Source: Phycicoccus jejuensis (GTDB taxonomy: Bacteria > Actinomycetota > Actinomycetes > Actinomycetales > Dermatophilaceae). From it: a DNA stretch of 64,000 nt. The stretch spans positions 186,001 to 250,000 of the forward strand of contig NZ_JOEE01000001.1 of NCBI RefSeq assembly GCF_000720925.1, written 5' to 3'. The position numbers and the translations under genes were made by a program. How positions within the stretch are numbered: position 1 is the stretch's first letter; each line of letters opens with the position of its first letter. The notes beneath the pieces are model-generated. The model saw nothing but the letters and a program-made list of their open reading frames with translations, was not told the DNA's origin and did not search any database. Positions 16,518-24,161 of this stretch are shown here, piece by piece.

Positions 16518-17792
16518 ATGGACTTCGCACCGTCCGCCCGCGCCGCCGACCTCGCCACCCGGGTCCGCACCTTCGTCGACACCGAGGTCGCGCCGGTCGA
16601 GGAGCGCCTGCTCGCCGACGTCGCGGCCCGCCGGGCGCGCGGCGAGGACCCGTGGCCCCCGACCACCGAGGTCGAGGACCTCAAGGGCAAGGCCCGCGAA
16701 CAGGGTCTCTGGAACCTCTTCCTGCCGGCCAGCGAGGGCGACGCGTGGGCCGAGCGCTTCGGCACCGACGGCGGGACGGGGCTGACCAACCTCGACTACG
16801 CGACCGTCGCCGAGCAGACCGGCCGCTCCACCCTCGCGCCGCTCGTCCTCAACTGCAACGCCCCCGACACCGGCAACATGGAGGTGCTCCTGCGCTACGG
16901 CACCTCCGAGCAGCAGGAGCAGTGGCTCGTCCCGCTCCTCGAGGGCCGCATCCGCAGCGTCTTCCTCATGACCGAGCCGGGGGTCGCCAGCTCCGACGCC
17001 ACGACGATGGCCGCCACCGCCACGCTCGACGGCGACGAGGTCGTCGTCGACGGCAACAAGTGGTGGACGACCGGCGCCGGCCACCCGGACAGCCGGCTCG
17101 GCATCTTCATGGGCCTCACCGACCCCTCGGCGCACCGCCACCGGCAGCACTCGATGGTCCTCGTGCCGATGGACGCCCCGGGCGTGCGCGTCGAGCGGAT
17201 GCTCAGCGCCCTCGGTCACTTCGACGAGCCGCTCGGCCACGGCGAGGTGTCGCTCGACGGCGTGCGCGTCCCCGCCGGCAACGTCCTCCTCGGCCCCGGC
17301 CGCGCCTTCGAGATCGCGCAGGGGCGCCTCGGCCCCGGGCGCGTCCACCACTGCATGCGGCTCGTCGGCCTCGCCGAGCGGGCCCTCGAGCTCGCGTGCG
17401 AGCGCTCGAGCACCCGGGTCGCCTTCGGCAAGCCGCTGGCGAACCTCGGCGGCAACCGCGAACGCCTCGCGCGGGCGCGCATCGCCATCAACCAGGCGCG
17501 GCTGCTCGTCCTGCACGCCGCGTGGAAGCTCGACACCGTCGGCATCGAGGGCGCGCTCTCGGAGGTCAGCGAGATCAAGGCCGCGGTGCCGCAGATGGCG
17601 TGCGACGTCATCGACCTCGCGATCCAGCTGCACGGCGGAGCCGGCATGAGCGAGGACTTCCCGCTCGCCGCGGCCTACGCCGGGGCGCGCAGCCTGCGCC
17701 TCGCCGACGGGCCGGACGAGGTCCACCTCGGCGTCGTCGCCCGACACCTGCTCAAGCCCTACACCGCCCGAGCCCAGGAGGCCACCCGATGA
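16518..17792 (+). CDS. Acyl-CoA dehydrogenase, ACAD10/11-like
   Basis: A 424-aa FAD acyl-CoA dehydrogenase. It shows FLMTEPGVASSDATTMAATA for flavin and substrate contact, VVDGNKWWTTGAGHPDSRLG, the CoA-binding helix region with STRVAFGKPLANLGGNRERL, and QLHGGAGMSED near the end. The closing block reads LRLADGPDEVHLGVVARHLL instead of the usual IYEGTNEI; ADGPDEVH is typical of the ACAD10/ACAD11 branch. The start ATG has TAGGGT (16505-16510) 7 nt upstream: leaderless. It overlaps the SDR gene by 4 nt and heads the run that also encodes an APH-type kinase, the usual partner of this branch. Confidence 0.93.
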   Translation: MDFAPSARAADLATRVRTFVDTEVAPVEERLLADVAARRARGEDPWPPTTEVEDLKGKAREQGLWNLFLPASEGDAWAERFGTDGGTGLTNLDYATVAEQTGRSTLAPLVLNCNAPDTGNMEVLLRYGTSEQQEQWLVPLLEGRIRSVFLMTEPGVASSDATTMAATATLDGDEVVVDGNKWWTTGAGHPDSRLGIFMGLTDPSAHRHRQHSMVLVPMDAPGVRVERMLSALGHFDEPLGHGEVSLDGVRVPAGNVLLGPGRAFEIAQGRLGPGRVHHCMRLVGLAERALELACERSSTRVAFGKPLANLGGNRERLARARIAINQARLLVLHAAWKLDTVGIEGALSEVSEIKAAVPQMACDVIDLAIQLHGGAGMSEDFPLAAAYAGARSLRLADGPDEVHLGVVARHLLKPYTARAQEATR

Positions 17793-18598
17793 CCCGCCGC
17801 GCCCTCGTGACCGGAGGGGCGTCCGGCCTCGGCCGCGCCCTCGTCGAGCTGCTCGTCGCCCGCGGCGACCGGGTGCTCGCCGTCGACCTCGCCGAGGAGC
17901 GTCCCTCGTCCGTGCCGGCCGGCGCGGAGTACCGGCGCCTCGACGTGCGCAGCCAGCAGGACTGGGACGCCGCGCTCGCGTGGGTCCGCGAGGAGTGGAG
18001 CGGTCTCGACCTGCTCGTCAACAACGCCGGCATCGCGACCGGCGGGCGCATCGACGTCGAGGCGATGGCCGACTGGGAGCGCGTCGTCTCCATCAACCTC
18101 CTCGGGGTCGCGCGCGGGTGCCACACCGTCACACCGCTGTTCAAGGAGCAGCGCGCCGGCCACATCGTCAACGTCGCCTCGCTCGCCGGGCTCGTCCACG
18201 GCCCGGGGATGTCGAGCTACAACGCGACGAAGGCCGGTGTCGTCGCCCTCTCGGAGACGCTGGGGTTCGAGCTCGGCCCGTGGGGCGTCGACGTCTCGGT
18301 CGTCTGCCCGGCGTTCTTCCGGACCAACCTCCACGAGTCGTTCGCCGGCAAGGACACCGCGATGCAGGAGGCCGGGATCCGGCTCATCACGAAGGCCTCG
18401 GTCGACGCCTCCGACATCGCTCGCATCGTCCTGGACGGCATCGAGAAGAGGAAGCCGATCATCCTCACCGACCGGATGGGCAAGCAGGCGTACTACGGCA
18501 AGCGCTTCCTGCGGCCGCTCTACGACCGGATGATGGTCGGCCAGGCCAAGCGGCTCGCCCGCAAGGCGGGTGCCGACCCGCAGGAGTACCTGCCGTGA
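17789..18598 (+). CDS. Short-chain dehydrogenase/reductase (first of two)
   Basis: A 269-aa classical SDR. It has the NAD(P) motif TGGASGLG at about residues 8-15, LVNNAGIA, the catalytic Ser in NVASLAGL and the Tyr-Lys pair in SSYNATKAG. A C-terminal extension (TDRMGKQAYYGKRFLRPLYD) is typical of acyl- or lipid-related SDRs that touch membranes. It overlaps both neighbours by 4 nt (ATGA upstream, GTGA downstream), so it is made with them. It probably oxidises or reduces a hydroxy or keto intermediate of the pathway. Confidence 0.92.
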   Translation: MTRRALVTGGASGLGRALVELLVARGDRVLAVDLAEERPSSVPAGAEYRRLDVRSQQDWDAALAWVREEWSGLDLLVNNAGIATGGRIDVEAMADWERVVSINLLGVARGCHTVTPLFKEQRAGHIVNVASLAGLVHGPGMSSYNATKAGVVALSETLGFELGPWGVDVSVVCPAFFRTNLHESFAGKDTAMQEAGIRLITKASVDASDIARIVLDGIEKRKPIILTDRMGKQAYYGKRFLRPLYDRMMVGQAKRLARKAGADPQEYLP

Positions 18599-19671
18599 CC
18601 GAGGTCGCCGGGGCCGCACGCGTGCGCGACGAGGACGCCTTCGACGTCGGTGCCGCTGCCGACTGGTTGCGCGAGAACGCTTCCGACGCAGCGGGTCTCG
18701 ACGGTGACCCCGGGGTGAGGCAGTTCGCCGGCGGGGCCAGCAACCTCACCTACCTGCTGCGCTGGCCCGGGCGCGACCTCGTGCTGCGCCGGCCGCCGTC
18801 GGGCACCAAGGCCAAGGGCGCGCACGACATGCGGCGCGAGCACGACCTCCAGGCCGGTCTCGCGGCGTCGTTCCCGCTCGTGCCGACGATGGTCGGGTAC
18901 TGCGGCGACGAGTCGGTCATCGGCTCGGAGTTCTACGTGATGGAGCGCGTCGCCGGGACCATCCTGCGCAAGGACGTCCCCGACTCCCTCGGCCTCGACC
19001 GCGACGCCGTGAAGACGTTGTGCGAGAACGCGGTCGACGTCCTCGTGCGGCTGCACGACGTCGACGTCGACGCCGCCGGGCTGCGCGGCCTCGACCGCGG
19101 CGACGGGTACGTCGAGCGGCAGGTCGGCGGCTGGGCCGGCCGGATGCGGCGCGCGCACACCCCGGACGTCCCGGACCACGAGGCGACGATGGCGTGGCTG
19201 GAGGCACACCGCCCGGCCGACCGGCCGCACACGTTGATCCACAACGACTTCCGCTTCGACAACCTCGTCCTCGACCCCGACGACCCCACCCGTGTGGTCG
19301 GCGTCCTCGACTGGGAGCTCGCCACCGTCGGCGACCCCCTGATGGACCTGGGCTCGGTGCTCGCCTACTGGGTGCAGACCGACGACGACCCGACCTTCTT
19401 GGCGCTGCGGCTCCAGCCGACGCACACCCCCGGGATGCTGACCCGCGACGAGGTCGTGGCCCGCTACTGCGCCGCCCGCGGCGTCGAGGTCTCGCCGCGC
19501 GACCTGCTCTTCTACGAGGTGTTCGGGCTGTTCCGGCTCGCCGTCATCGCGCAGCAGATCTACTACCGCTTCCACCACGGGCAGACGACCAACCCCGCGT
19601 ACGGTGCCTTCCGGGACGTCGTCGCCCACCTCGACCAGCGGTGCGCCCGGCTCCTCGCCGAGCGCGCCTGA
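18595..19671 (+). CDS. APH-type phosphotransferase (acyl-CoA pathway kinase)
   Basis: A 358-aa kinase-fold protein of the aminoglycoside phosphotransferase/choline kinase superfamily. It has QFAGGASNLTYLLRWPGRD and LVLRRPPSG (nucleotide loop and Lys/Arg strand), the catalytic loop LIHNDFRFDNLVLDPDD at about residues 216-232 and the metal-binding VVGVLDWELATVGDPLMDLG. Next to an ACAD10/11-like dehydrogenase, such kinases phosphorylate 4-hydroxyacyl-CoA (human ACAD10/11, bacterial LvaA); antibiotic resistance is unlikely. GTG start, GTGA overlap with the SDR before it. The exact substrate is inferred only. Confidence 0.88.
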   Translation: MTEVAGAARVRDEDAFDVGAAADWLRENASDAAGLDGDPGVRQFAGGASNLTYLLRWPGRDLVLRRPPSGTKAKGAHDMRREHDLQAGLAASFPLVPTMVGYCGDESVIGSEFYVMERVAGTILRKDVPDSLGLDRDAVKTLCENAVDVLVRLHDVDVDAAGLRGLDRGDGYVERQVGGWAGRMRRAHTPDVPDHEATMAWLEAHRPADRPHTLIHNDFRFDNLVLDPDDPTRVVGVLDWELATVGDPLMDLGSVLAYWVQTDDDPTFLALRLQPTHTPGMLTRDEVVARYCAARGVEVSPRDLLFYEVFGLFRLAVIAQQIYYRFHHGQTTNPAYGAFRDVVAHLDQRCARLLAERA

Positions 19672-19727
19672 CCCGCAGCACCACCCGACCGACCACGCCC
19701 ACCACCGACGACGACGAAGGACCGACC

Positions 19728-20477
19728 GTGCCGACGACGATCATCACCGGGGCCAGTTCCGGCCTCGGGGCCGAGATGGCCCGCCAGCTCGCCGCCCGCG
19801 GCTGGGACCTCGGGCTCTGCGCCCGCCGCACCGAGCGCCTCGAGGAGCTGCGCGACGAGATCGTCGAGCGCACCGGGCGCCGGGTCGTCGTCCGCGCCCT
19901 CGACGTCACCGACGACGACGCCGTCTTCGAGACGATGCGCGCCTTCCGCGACGACTTCGGCACGATCGACCGCGTCGTCGTCAATGCCGGCCTCGGCAAG
20001 GGCGCGCCGCTCGGCACCGGCCGCTACGACGCCAACCGGCAGACCGCGATGGTCAACTTCGTCGCCGCCCTCGCGCAGACCGAGGCCGCGATGGAGGTCT
20101 TCCGCGCGCAGAAGCGCGGCCACCTCGTGATGATCTCGTCGGTCTCGGCGATGCGCGGGATGCGCAAGACCGTGACGACGTACGCCGCGACCAAGGCGGG
20201 CGTCGCGGCGCTCGCCGAGGGCATCCGCAACGAGATGCTCGGCGAGCCGGACCTCGACATCCGGGTGTCGGTCATCTACCCCGGCTACATCCGCTCGGAG
20301 ATGAACGAGAAGGTGTCGCACACCCCGTTCATGGTCGACACCGTGCCGGGCGTCACCGCGATGGTCGAGGCCATCGAGAAGGAGAAGGCGCACGCCCTCG
20401 TGCCCGCGTGGCCGTGGGTGCCGGTCGGCAAGGCGCTGCGCCACCTGCCGCTGCCCGTCGTCCGAAAGATCATGTGA
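19728..20477 (+). CDS. Short-chain dehydrogenase/reductase (second)
   Basis: A 249-aa SDR beginning PTTIITGASSGLGAEMARQL, with the cofactor motif TGASSGLG, VVVNAGLGKGAP, the catalytic Ser in MISSVSAMRG and the Tyr-Lys pair in TTYAATKAG. The GTG at 19728 has AAGGA about 8 nt upstream (19717-19721), making it the one gene of the run with a clear ribosome site after a 56-bp gap. The end LRHLPLPVVRKIM is short and basic. It overlaps the hydroxyacid dehydrogenase gene by 4 nt. It is about as long as the first SDR but clearly a different subfamily. Confidence 0.92.
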   Translation: MPTTIITGASSGLGAEMARQLAARGWDLGLCARRTERLEELRDEIVERTGRRVVVRALDVTDDDAVFETMRAFRDDFGTIDRVVVNAGLGKGAPLGTGRYDANRQTAMVNFVAALAQTEAAMEVFRAQKRGHLVMISSVSAMRGMRKTVTTYAATKAGVAALAEGIRNEMLGEPDLDIRVSVIYPGYIRSEMNEKVSHTPFMVDTVPGVTAMVEAIEKEKAHALVPAWPWVPVGKALRHLPLPVVRKIM

Positions 20478-21439
20478 CCGTGGGCGTCGTCGTCCTCAGC
20501 CGCCTGCCCGGTGACGCCGTCGAGCGGCTGCGCGCCGAGCACGAGGTCCGCTACCGCGACGAGGACTCGCCGGTGCCGGTCGGTGACCTGCCCGTGCTCC
20601 TCTCCGGGGCGCAGGCCGTCGTCGTGACGCTCGGCCACCGGGTCGACGACGCCTTCCTCGACGCCGCCGGGCCGGGCCTGCAGGTCGTCGCCAACGTCGC
20701 GGTCGGCTACGACAACATCGACGTCGACGCGTGCCGGGCCCGCGGGGTCGTCGTGACCAACACCCCCGGCGTCCTCACCGACGCCACCGCCGACATCGCC
20801 TTCGCGCTGGTCCTCATGGCGACCCGGCGCCTGGGCGAGGCCGAGCGCGAGGTCCGCGGCGGTACGGGCGGCGGCGGATGGGGGATGTTCCACCTGCTCG
20901 GGACGTCGGTGCAGGGCAAGGCGATCGGCATCCTCGGGCCGGGTGCCATCGGCCTCGCGACCGCCCGTCGGGCCAGGGCCTTCGGGATGTCGGTCCTGCT
21001 GTCCGGCCGGTCGGCGCCCGACCCCGAGGCGGTGGCCGAGCTGGACGCCGAGGTCGTGGGGTTCGAGGAGCTGCTCGAGCGGGCCGACGTCCTGTCGGTC
21101 CACGTGCCGTTGTCACCCGCGACCCGTCACCTCGTCGACGCCGCGGCCCTGGCCCGGATGAAGCCCGGCTCCTACCTCGTCAACACCGCCCGCGGGCCGG
21201 TGGTGGACGAGGCTGCCCTCGCCGCGGCGCTGGGGTCGGGGCACCTGGCCGGCGCCGGGCTCGACGTCTTCGAGGACGAGCCGCGGGTGCATCCCGACCT
21301 GCTCGGGCGCGAGGACGTCGTGCTGCTGCCGCACATCGGCTCGGCGACCGTCGAGACTCGTACCGCGATGGCCGGCCTCGCCGCCGACAACGTCCTCGCC
21401 GTCCTCGCCGGCCGGGAGCCGCTGACCCCCGTCCGCTGA
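20474..21439 (+). CDS. D-isomer-specific 2-hydroxyacid dehydrogenase
   Basis: A 321-aa NAD(P)-dependent dehydrogenase of the glyoxylate/hydroxypyruvate reductase kind. It shows VVANVAVGYDNIDVDACRARG, the Rossmann motif GILGPGAIGLATARRA at about residues 155-170, the catalytic Arg in NTARGPVVDEAAL, the Glu in LDVFEDEPRVHPDL and the His in LLPHIGSAT. It is the last gene of the run; a TANNNT box is absent and the GTGA overlap with the SDR implies coupling. After it come palindromic 51-bp elements rather than a simple terminator. Confidence 0.93.
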   Translation: MTVGVVVLSRLPGDAVERLRAEHEVRYRDEDSPVPVGDLPVLLSGAQAVVVTLGHRVDDAFLDAAGPGLQVVANVAVGYDNIDVDACRARGVVVTNTPGVLTDATADIAFALVLMATRRLGEAEREVRGGTGGGGWGMFHLLGTSVQGKAIGILGPGAIGLATARRARAFGMSVLLSGRSAPDPEAVAELDAEVVGFEELLERADVLSVHVPLSPATRHLVDAAALARMKPGSYLVNTARGPVVDEAALAAALGSGHLAGAGLDVFEDEPRVHPDLLGREDVVLLPHIGSATVETRTAMAGLAADNVLAVLAGREPLTPVR

Positions 21440-21461
21440 CCCGCCGCCCGCCGCCCCTCGA

Positions 21462-21512
21462 GTCGAGTGCGGAAGCGGCGGCCAGGGCTACCGCGAGCGC
21501 CCTCGACTCCGG
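21462..21512 (+). repeat. 51-bp palindromic element, copy 1
   Basis: The unit begins GTCGAGTGCGG and ends GCGCCCTCGACTCCGG, so its ends can pair. About 80% identical to copy 3 (21860-21910) in the same orientation, and related to inverted copy 2 (21530-21579). It lies after the 2-hydroxyacid dehydrogenase and may act as a terminator or a dispersed repeat. Confidence 0.7.
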
Positions 21513-21529
21513 TCACGCCGCGTGTTTGT

Positions 21530-21579
21530 CGGGGTCGAGGGCGCGGGTGGCTGCTCGGGCGACCACGTCCGCACTCGAC
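21530..21579 (-). repeat. 51-bp palindromic element, copy 2 (inverted)
   Basis: On the minus strand it starts GTCGAGTGCGGACG and ends CGCCCTCGACCCCG. With copy 1 it makes an imperfect fold-back of about 118 bp; the outer 13 bp (21461-21473 with 21568-21580) are perfect. It ends 27 bp from the stop of the small gene 21607-21786. Confidence 0.7.
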
Positions 21580-21606
21580 TGCGGATGAGTGGCTCTGCGG
21601 AGGCGC

Positions 21607-21786
21607 TCAGGGCCAGAGGACGCCGGCGTTGCGGTGCCAGAGCTCGCTCGAGGCGTCGCGGCCCTCCTGCGGGTCGGGGAGCTCGGAGGCCTGGGTCGTC
21701 GTCATCGACCCGGGGTCCACCCTTGGGACGCCGACGTGCACCCGGCGCGCGAGGTCCTCGTCGTCCGTGCTGCGTTCCGCACCCAT
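21607..21786 (-). CDS. Small conserved-looking protein (59 aa), unknown function
   Basis: A 59-aa acidic, soluble protein: MGAERSTDDEDLARRVHVGV, then PRVDPGSMTTTQASELPD and SSELWHRNAGVLWP. The start is well supported: GGAGG lies 5 nt before ATG 21786. No domain is recognised. Its Asp/Glu-rich first half and Trp-containing end suggest a small partner protein. It is flanked by copies of the 51-bp palindromic element, two on its 3' side and one on its 5' side. Confidence 0.7.
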   Translation of the reverse strand: MGAERSTDDEDLARRVHVGVPRVDPGSMTTTQASELPDPQEGRDASSELWHRNAGVLWP

Positions 21787-21859
21787 CGTGTCCTCCGTGG
21801 TCGGCTCCCTCCATGCTGACAGGTCGAAGGCGTCGCGAGAAGGCCCACGGCCCGGCGGG

Positions 21860-21910
21860 GTCGAGGGCGGAGGTGGTCGCCGGGGCTGCCACGAGCGCAC
21901 TCGACTCCGG
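21860..21910 (+). repeat. 51-bp palindromic element, copy 3
   Basis: It starts GTCGAGGGCGGAGG and ends GCGCACTCGACTCCGG, in the same orientation as copy 1. It lies in the gap between the GNAT gene end (21948) and the small gene's start, so it could terminate the GNAT transcript. Confidence 0.7.
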
Positions 21911-21947
21911 GGAGTGGAGGGCAGCGGCCGACGAGGCGCGGGTGCGT

Positions 21948-22439
21948 TCAGAGGGGGCGGTGCATCACGTGGAGGCCGACGCGCCCGTGCTGGCGCGAGT
22001 CGAACGCCTCGGGCACGGTGCCGACGACGACGAACCCGAGGTCCTGCCAGAGCGCCACGGCAGCGGCGTTGGTCTCGACGACCGCGTTGAACTGCATCGC
22101 GGCGTACCCCCGGTCGCGCGCCCACGCGAGCACCCACTCGCCGAGCGCCCGCCCGACCCCGCGCCCCCGGGCAGCCGGCGCCACCATGAACGACGCGGTG
22201 GCGACGTGCGCGCCCCGGCCGGGGCGGTTGGGGCCGGTCTTCGCCGAGCCGAGCAGCTCGCCGGTCGTGGCGTCGACGGCCACGACACAGACCGACGGCG
22301 CGCCCTCGTCCCACAGCGCGCGCACCTCGTCGTCCGCGAGGCCGGACGGGTAGGCGTAGCTCTCTCCGTCGTCGACGATGCCGTGGAAGACGGGCAGGAA
22401 GGACGCCCAGTCGGCGTCCTCGACGGGCCGGATGATCAT
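21948..22439 (-). CDS. GNAT-family N-acetyltransferase
   Basis: A 163-aa single-domain GNAT enzyme transferring acetyl from acetyl-CoA to an amine. It has ATASFMVAPAARGRGVGRAL at about residues 81-100, containing the acetyl-CoA loop (R/Q)-x-x-G-x-(G/A), and VVETNAAAVALWQDLGFVVV near the end. The sequence begins MIIRPVEDADWASF. The start has TAACCT (22446-22451, minus strand) 6 nt upstream and no Shine-Dalgarno: leaderless. The substrate is unknown. Confidence 0.93.
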   Translation of the reverse strand: MIIRPVEDADWASFLPVFHGIVDDGESYAYPSGLADDEVRALWDEGAPSVCVVAVDATTGELLGSAKTGPNRPGRGAHVATASFMVAPAARGRGVGRALGEWVLAWARDRGYAAMQFNAVVETNAAAVALWQDLGFVVVGTVPEAFDSRQHGRVGLHVMHRPL

Positions 22440-22455
22440 CCGGTCAGGTTACGGC

Positions 22456-22887
22456 TCAGGCGTGCTCGGGCCGCATGTGCATCCAGGGCCGCGTGAGCGA
22501 GAACGACCGCCCGGTCAGCTCGTCGACGGTGATGGCGACGACGTTGAGCTTGACCGTGTCGACCCACGGACGCAGCGGCAGCTCCTCGGTCTCGTCGGCC
22601 TCGTGTCCCTCGAGGGTGCGGGCGCGGCCGCGGACGACGACGCTGCGCGCCTCGTGCTCGTCGACCTCGTCGACCTCGAACGCGACGTCGGCGTTCATCG
22701 TCAGGCCGAGCAGCTTGCTGCCCTCGGCGGTCCGGACGACGATGCGGTCCTGCGCGTCCACGGCGTAGTTGATCGGGGTGATGTGGACCTCGTCGGCGAG
22801 GTGGAACGCGAGCCGGCCGAACTCGTGGGTGCGCAGCAGGGTCCAGGCGTCCTCGGTGCTGAGGCGGGCGACGGGCGACTCGGTCAT
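22456..22887 (-). CDS. Pyridoxamine 5'-phosphate oxidase-family flavin/F420-binding protein
   Basis: A 143-aa split beta-barrel protein of the PPOX superfamily. The opening STEDAWTLLRTHEFGRLAFH, ITPINYAVDAQDRIVVRT and GSKLLGLTMNADVAFEVDEV follow the pattern of actinobacterial PPOX-like proteins that bind FMN or F420. The catalytic function is unknown. ATG 22887 has GAGGAGG a few nt upstream. A dyad ACTAC-N5-GTAGT (22921-22935) lies in the shared region with the divergent monooxygenase. Confidence 0.9.
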   Translation of the reverse strand: MTESPVARLSTEDAWTLLRTHEFGRLAFHLADEVHITPINYAVDAQDRIVVRTAEGSKLLGLTMNADVAFEVDEVDEHEARSVVVRGRARTLEGHEADETEELPLRPWVDTVKLNVVAITVDELTGRSFSLTRPWMHMRPEHA

Positions 22888-22920
22888 GGGGGCCTCCTCG
22901 GGGGCGGGTGGCGACCTGCT

Positions 22921-22935
22921 ACTACGTACTGTAGT
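22921..22935. promoter_or_regulatory. Dyad ACTAC-N5-GTAGT in divergent promoter
   Basis: The dyad lies between the PPOX gene (start 22887) and the flavin monooxygenase (start 22991), in the one A/T-richer patch of that gap. It could be an operator or hold the PPOX promoter. No regulator gene is adjacent. Confidence 0.4.
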
Positions 22936-22990
22936 GGATCCCGTCCGCGATCCGCCGCCGGTGTGACGCATCCGGGGTTACGCTCCGGAC

Positions 22991-24157
22991 GTGGAGAACC
23001 CCGGCACCGAGGACGTCGTCGTCGTGGGGGCGGGCCCGGGCGGGCTCGCCGTCGCCGCTGCCCTGCGGGCGCGGGGCGTCGACCCGCTCGTCGTCGACCG
23101 GGCCGCGCAGGTCGGCGATTCCTGGCGCAACCACTACGACCGCCTCCACCTGCACACGCCGCGCGGCTGGTCGCACCTGCCCGGCTACCAGATCCCGCGC
23201 CGGTTCGGCCGCTGGGTCGCGCGCGAGGACGTCGTCCGCTACCTCGAGGAGTACGCCGCCCACCACCGGCTGCGGCTGCGCCTCGGGACGGCGGTCACGC
23301 GCATCGACCGGCCGGAGGAGCCGGGGCCGGATGCCGCCCGCCCTGCGCGCTGGCGCGTCGACCTCGCCGACGGCACCTCCCTGAGCGCCCGTGACGTGGT
23401 CGTGGCCACCGGGTACAACCACACCCCGGTCGAGCCCTCCTGGCCCGGGCTCGACGGCTACCCCGGCGAGGTGGTTCTGGCCCGCGACTACCGCAACGGC
23501 CGCCGCTGGGCCGGTCGCGAGGTGCTCGTCGTCGGCACCGGCAACACCGGCACCGAGATCGCCACCGACCTCGCCGAGCACGGGGCGCTGCGCGTCCTGC
23601 TGTCGGTACGGACGCCGCCGCACATCCTGTCCCGCACCCGGTTCGGCGTGCCGGCGCAGGCCACGGGCATCGCCGTCCGGCGCCTGCCGCCCAAGGTCGT
23701 CGACCGCGTGGCGGGCGTCCTCGCCGCCGTCCAGGAGCCCGACCTCACCGAGCACGGGCTGCCCCGCGCCGGCAAGGACCTCTACAGCCGGGTGCTCGAG
23801 GGGCGCATCCCCGTCCAGGACGTCGGCGTCGTCGGGGCCATCCGGGCCGGCCGCGTCGAGCCCGTCGCCGCGGTCGAGTCCTTCGACGGGCCCGAGGTCG
23901 TCCTCGCCGACGGCACGCGCGTCACGCCGGACGCGGTCCTCGTCGCCACCGGGTACCGCGCCGGTCTCGAGCCGCTCGTCGGCCACCTGGGGGTGCTCGG
24001 CGAGCGCGGGCTGCCCGCCACGCACGGGCACGTGCGGTCCGAGGTGGCGCCGGGGCTGTGGTTCACCGGCTTCACCAACCCGATCTCCGGGATGCTGCGC
24101 GAGCTGCGCATCGACGCCGAGCGCATCGCGCGCGCCGTCACGCGCGAGCGCGGCTGA
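22991..24157 (+). CDS. Flavin-containing monooxygenase-like oxidoreductase
   Basis: A 388-aa two-dinucleotide-fold flavoprotein. The FAD motif is VVGAGPGGLAVAAALRARGV at about residues 11-30; the NADPH motif is VVGTGNTGTEIATDLAEHG at about 179-197, preceded by ARDYRNGRRWAGREVLV as in the FMO/YUCCA and YdfE-like group. VATGYNHTP and VATGYRAGL mark the two GD-type strands. It probably oxygenates a soft nucleophile or an acid. GTG 22991 has TACGCT (22979-22984) 6 nt upstream: leaderless. Its end is only 4 bp from the convergent next gene. Confidence 0.9.
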   Translation: MENPGTEDVVVVGAGPGGLAVAAALRARGVDPLVVDRAAQVGDSWRNHYDRLHLHTPRGWSHLPGYQIPRRFGRWVAREDVVRYLEEYAAHHRLRLRLGTAVTRIDRPEEPGPDAARPARWRVDLADGTSLSARDVVVATGYNHTPVEPSWPGLDGYPGEVVLARDYRNGRRWAGREVLVVGTGNTGTEIATDLAEHGALRVLLSVRTPPHILSRTRFGVPAQATGIAVRRLPPKVVDRVAGVLAAVQEPDLTEHGLPRAGKDLYSRVLEGRIPVQDVGVVGAIRAGRVEPVAAVESFDGPEVVLADGTRVTPDAVLVATGYRAGLEPLVGHLGVLGERGLPATHGHVRSEVAPGLWFTGFTNPISGMLRELRIDAERIARAVTRERG

Positions 24158-24161
24158 CGCG

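Noticed and set aside
18595..19671. Aminoglycoside resistance gene
   Set aside because: The fold is APH-like, but the operon of acyl-CoA dehydrogenase and SDRs points to a metabolic kinase.
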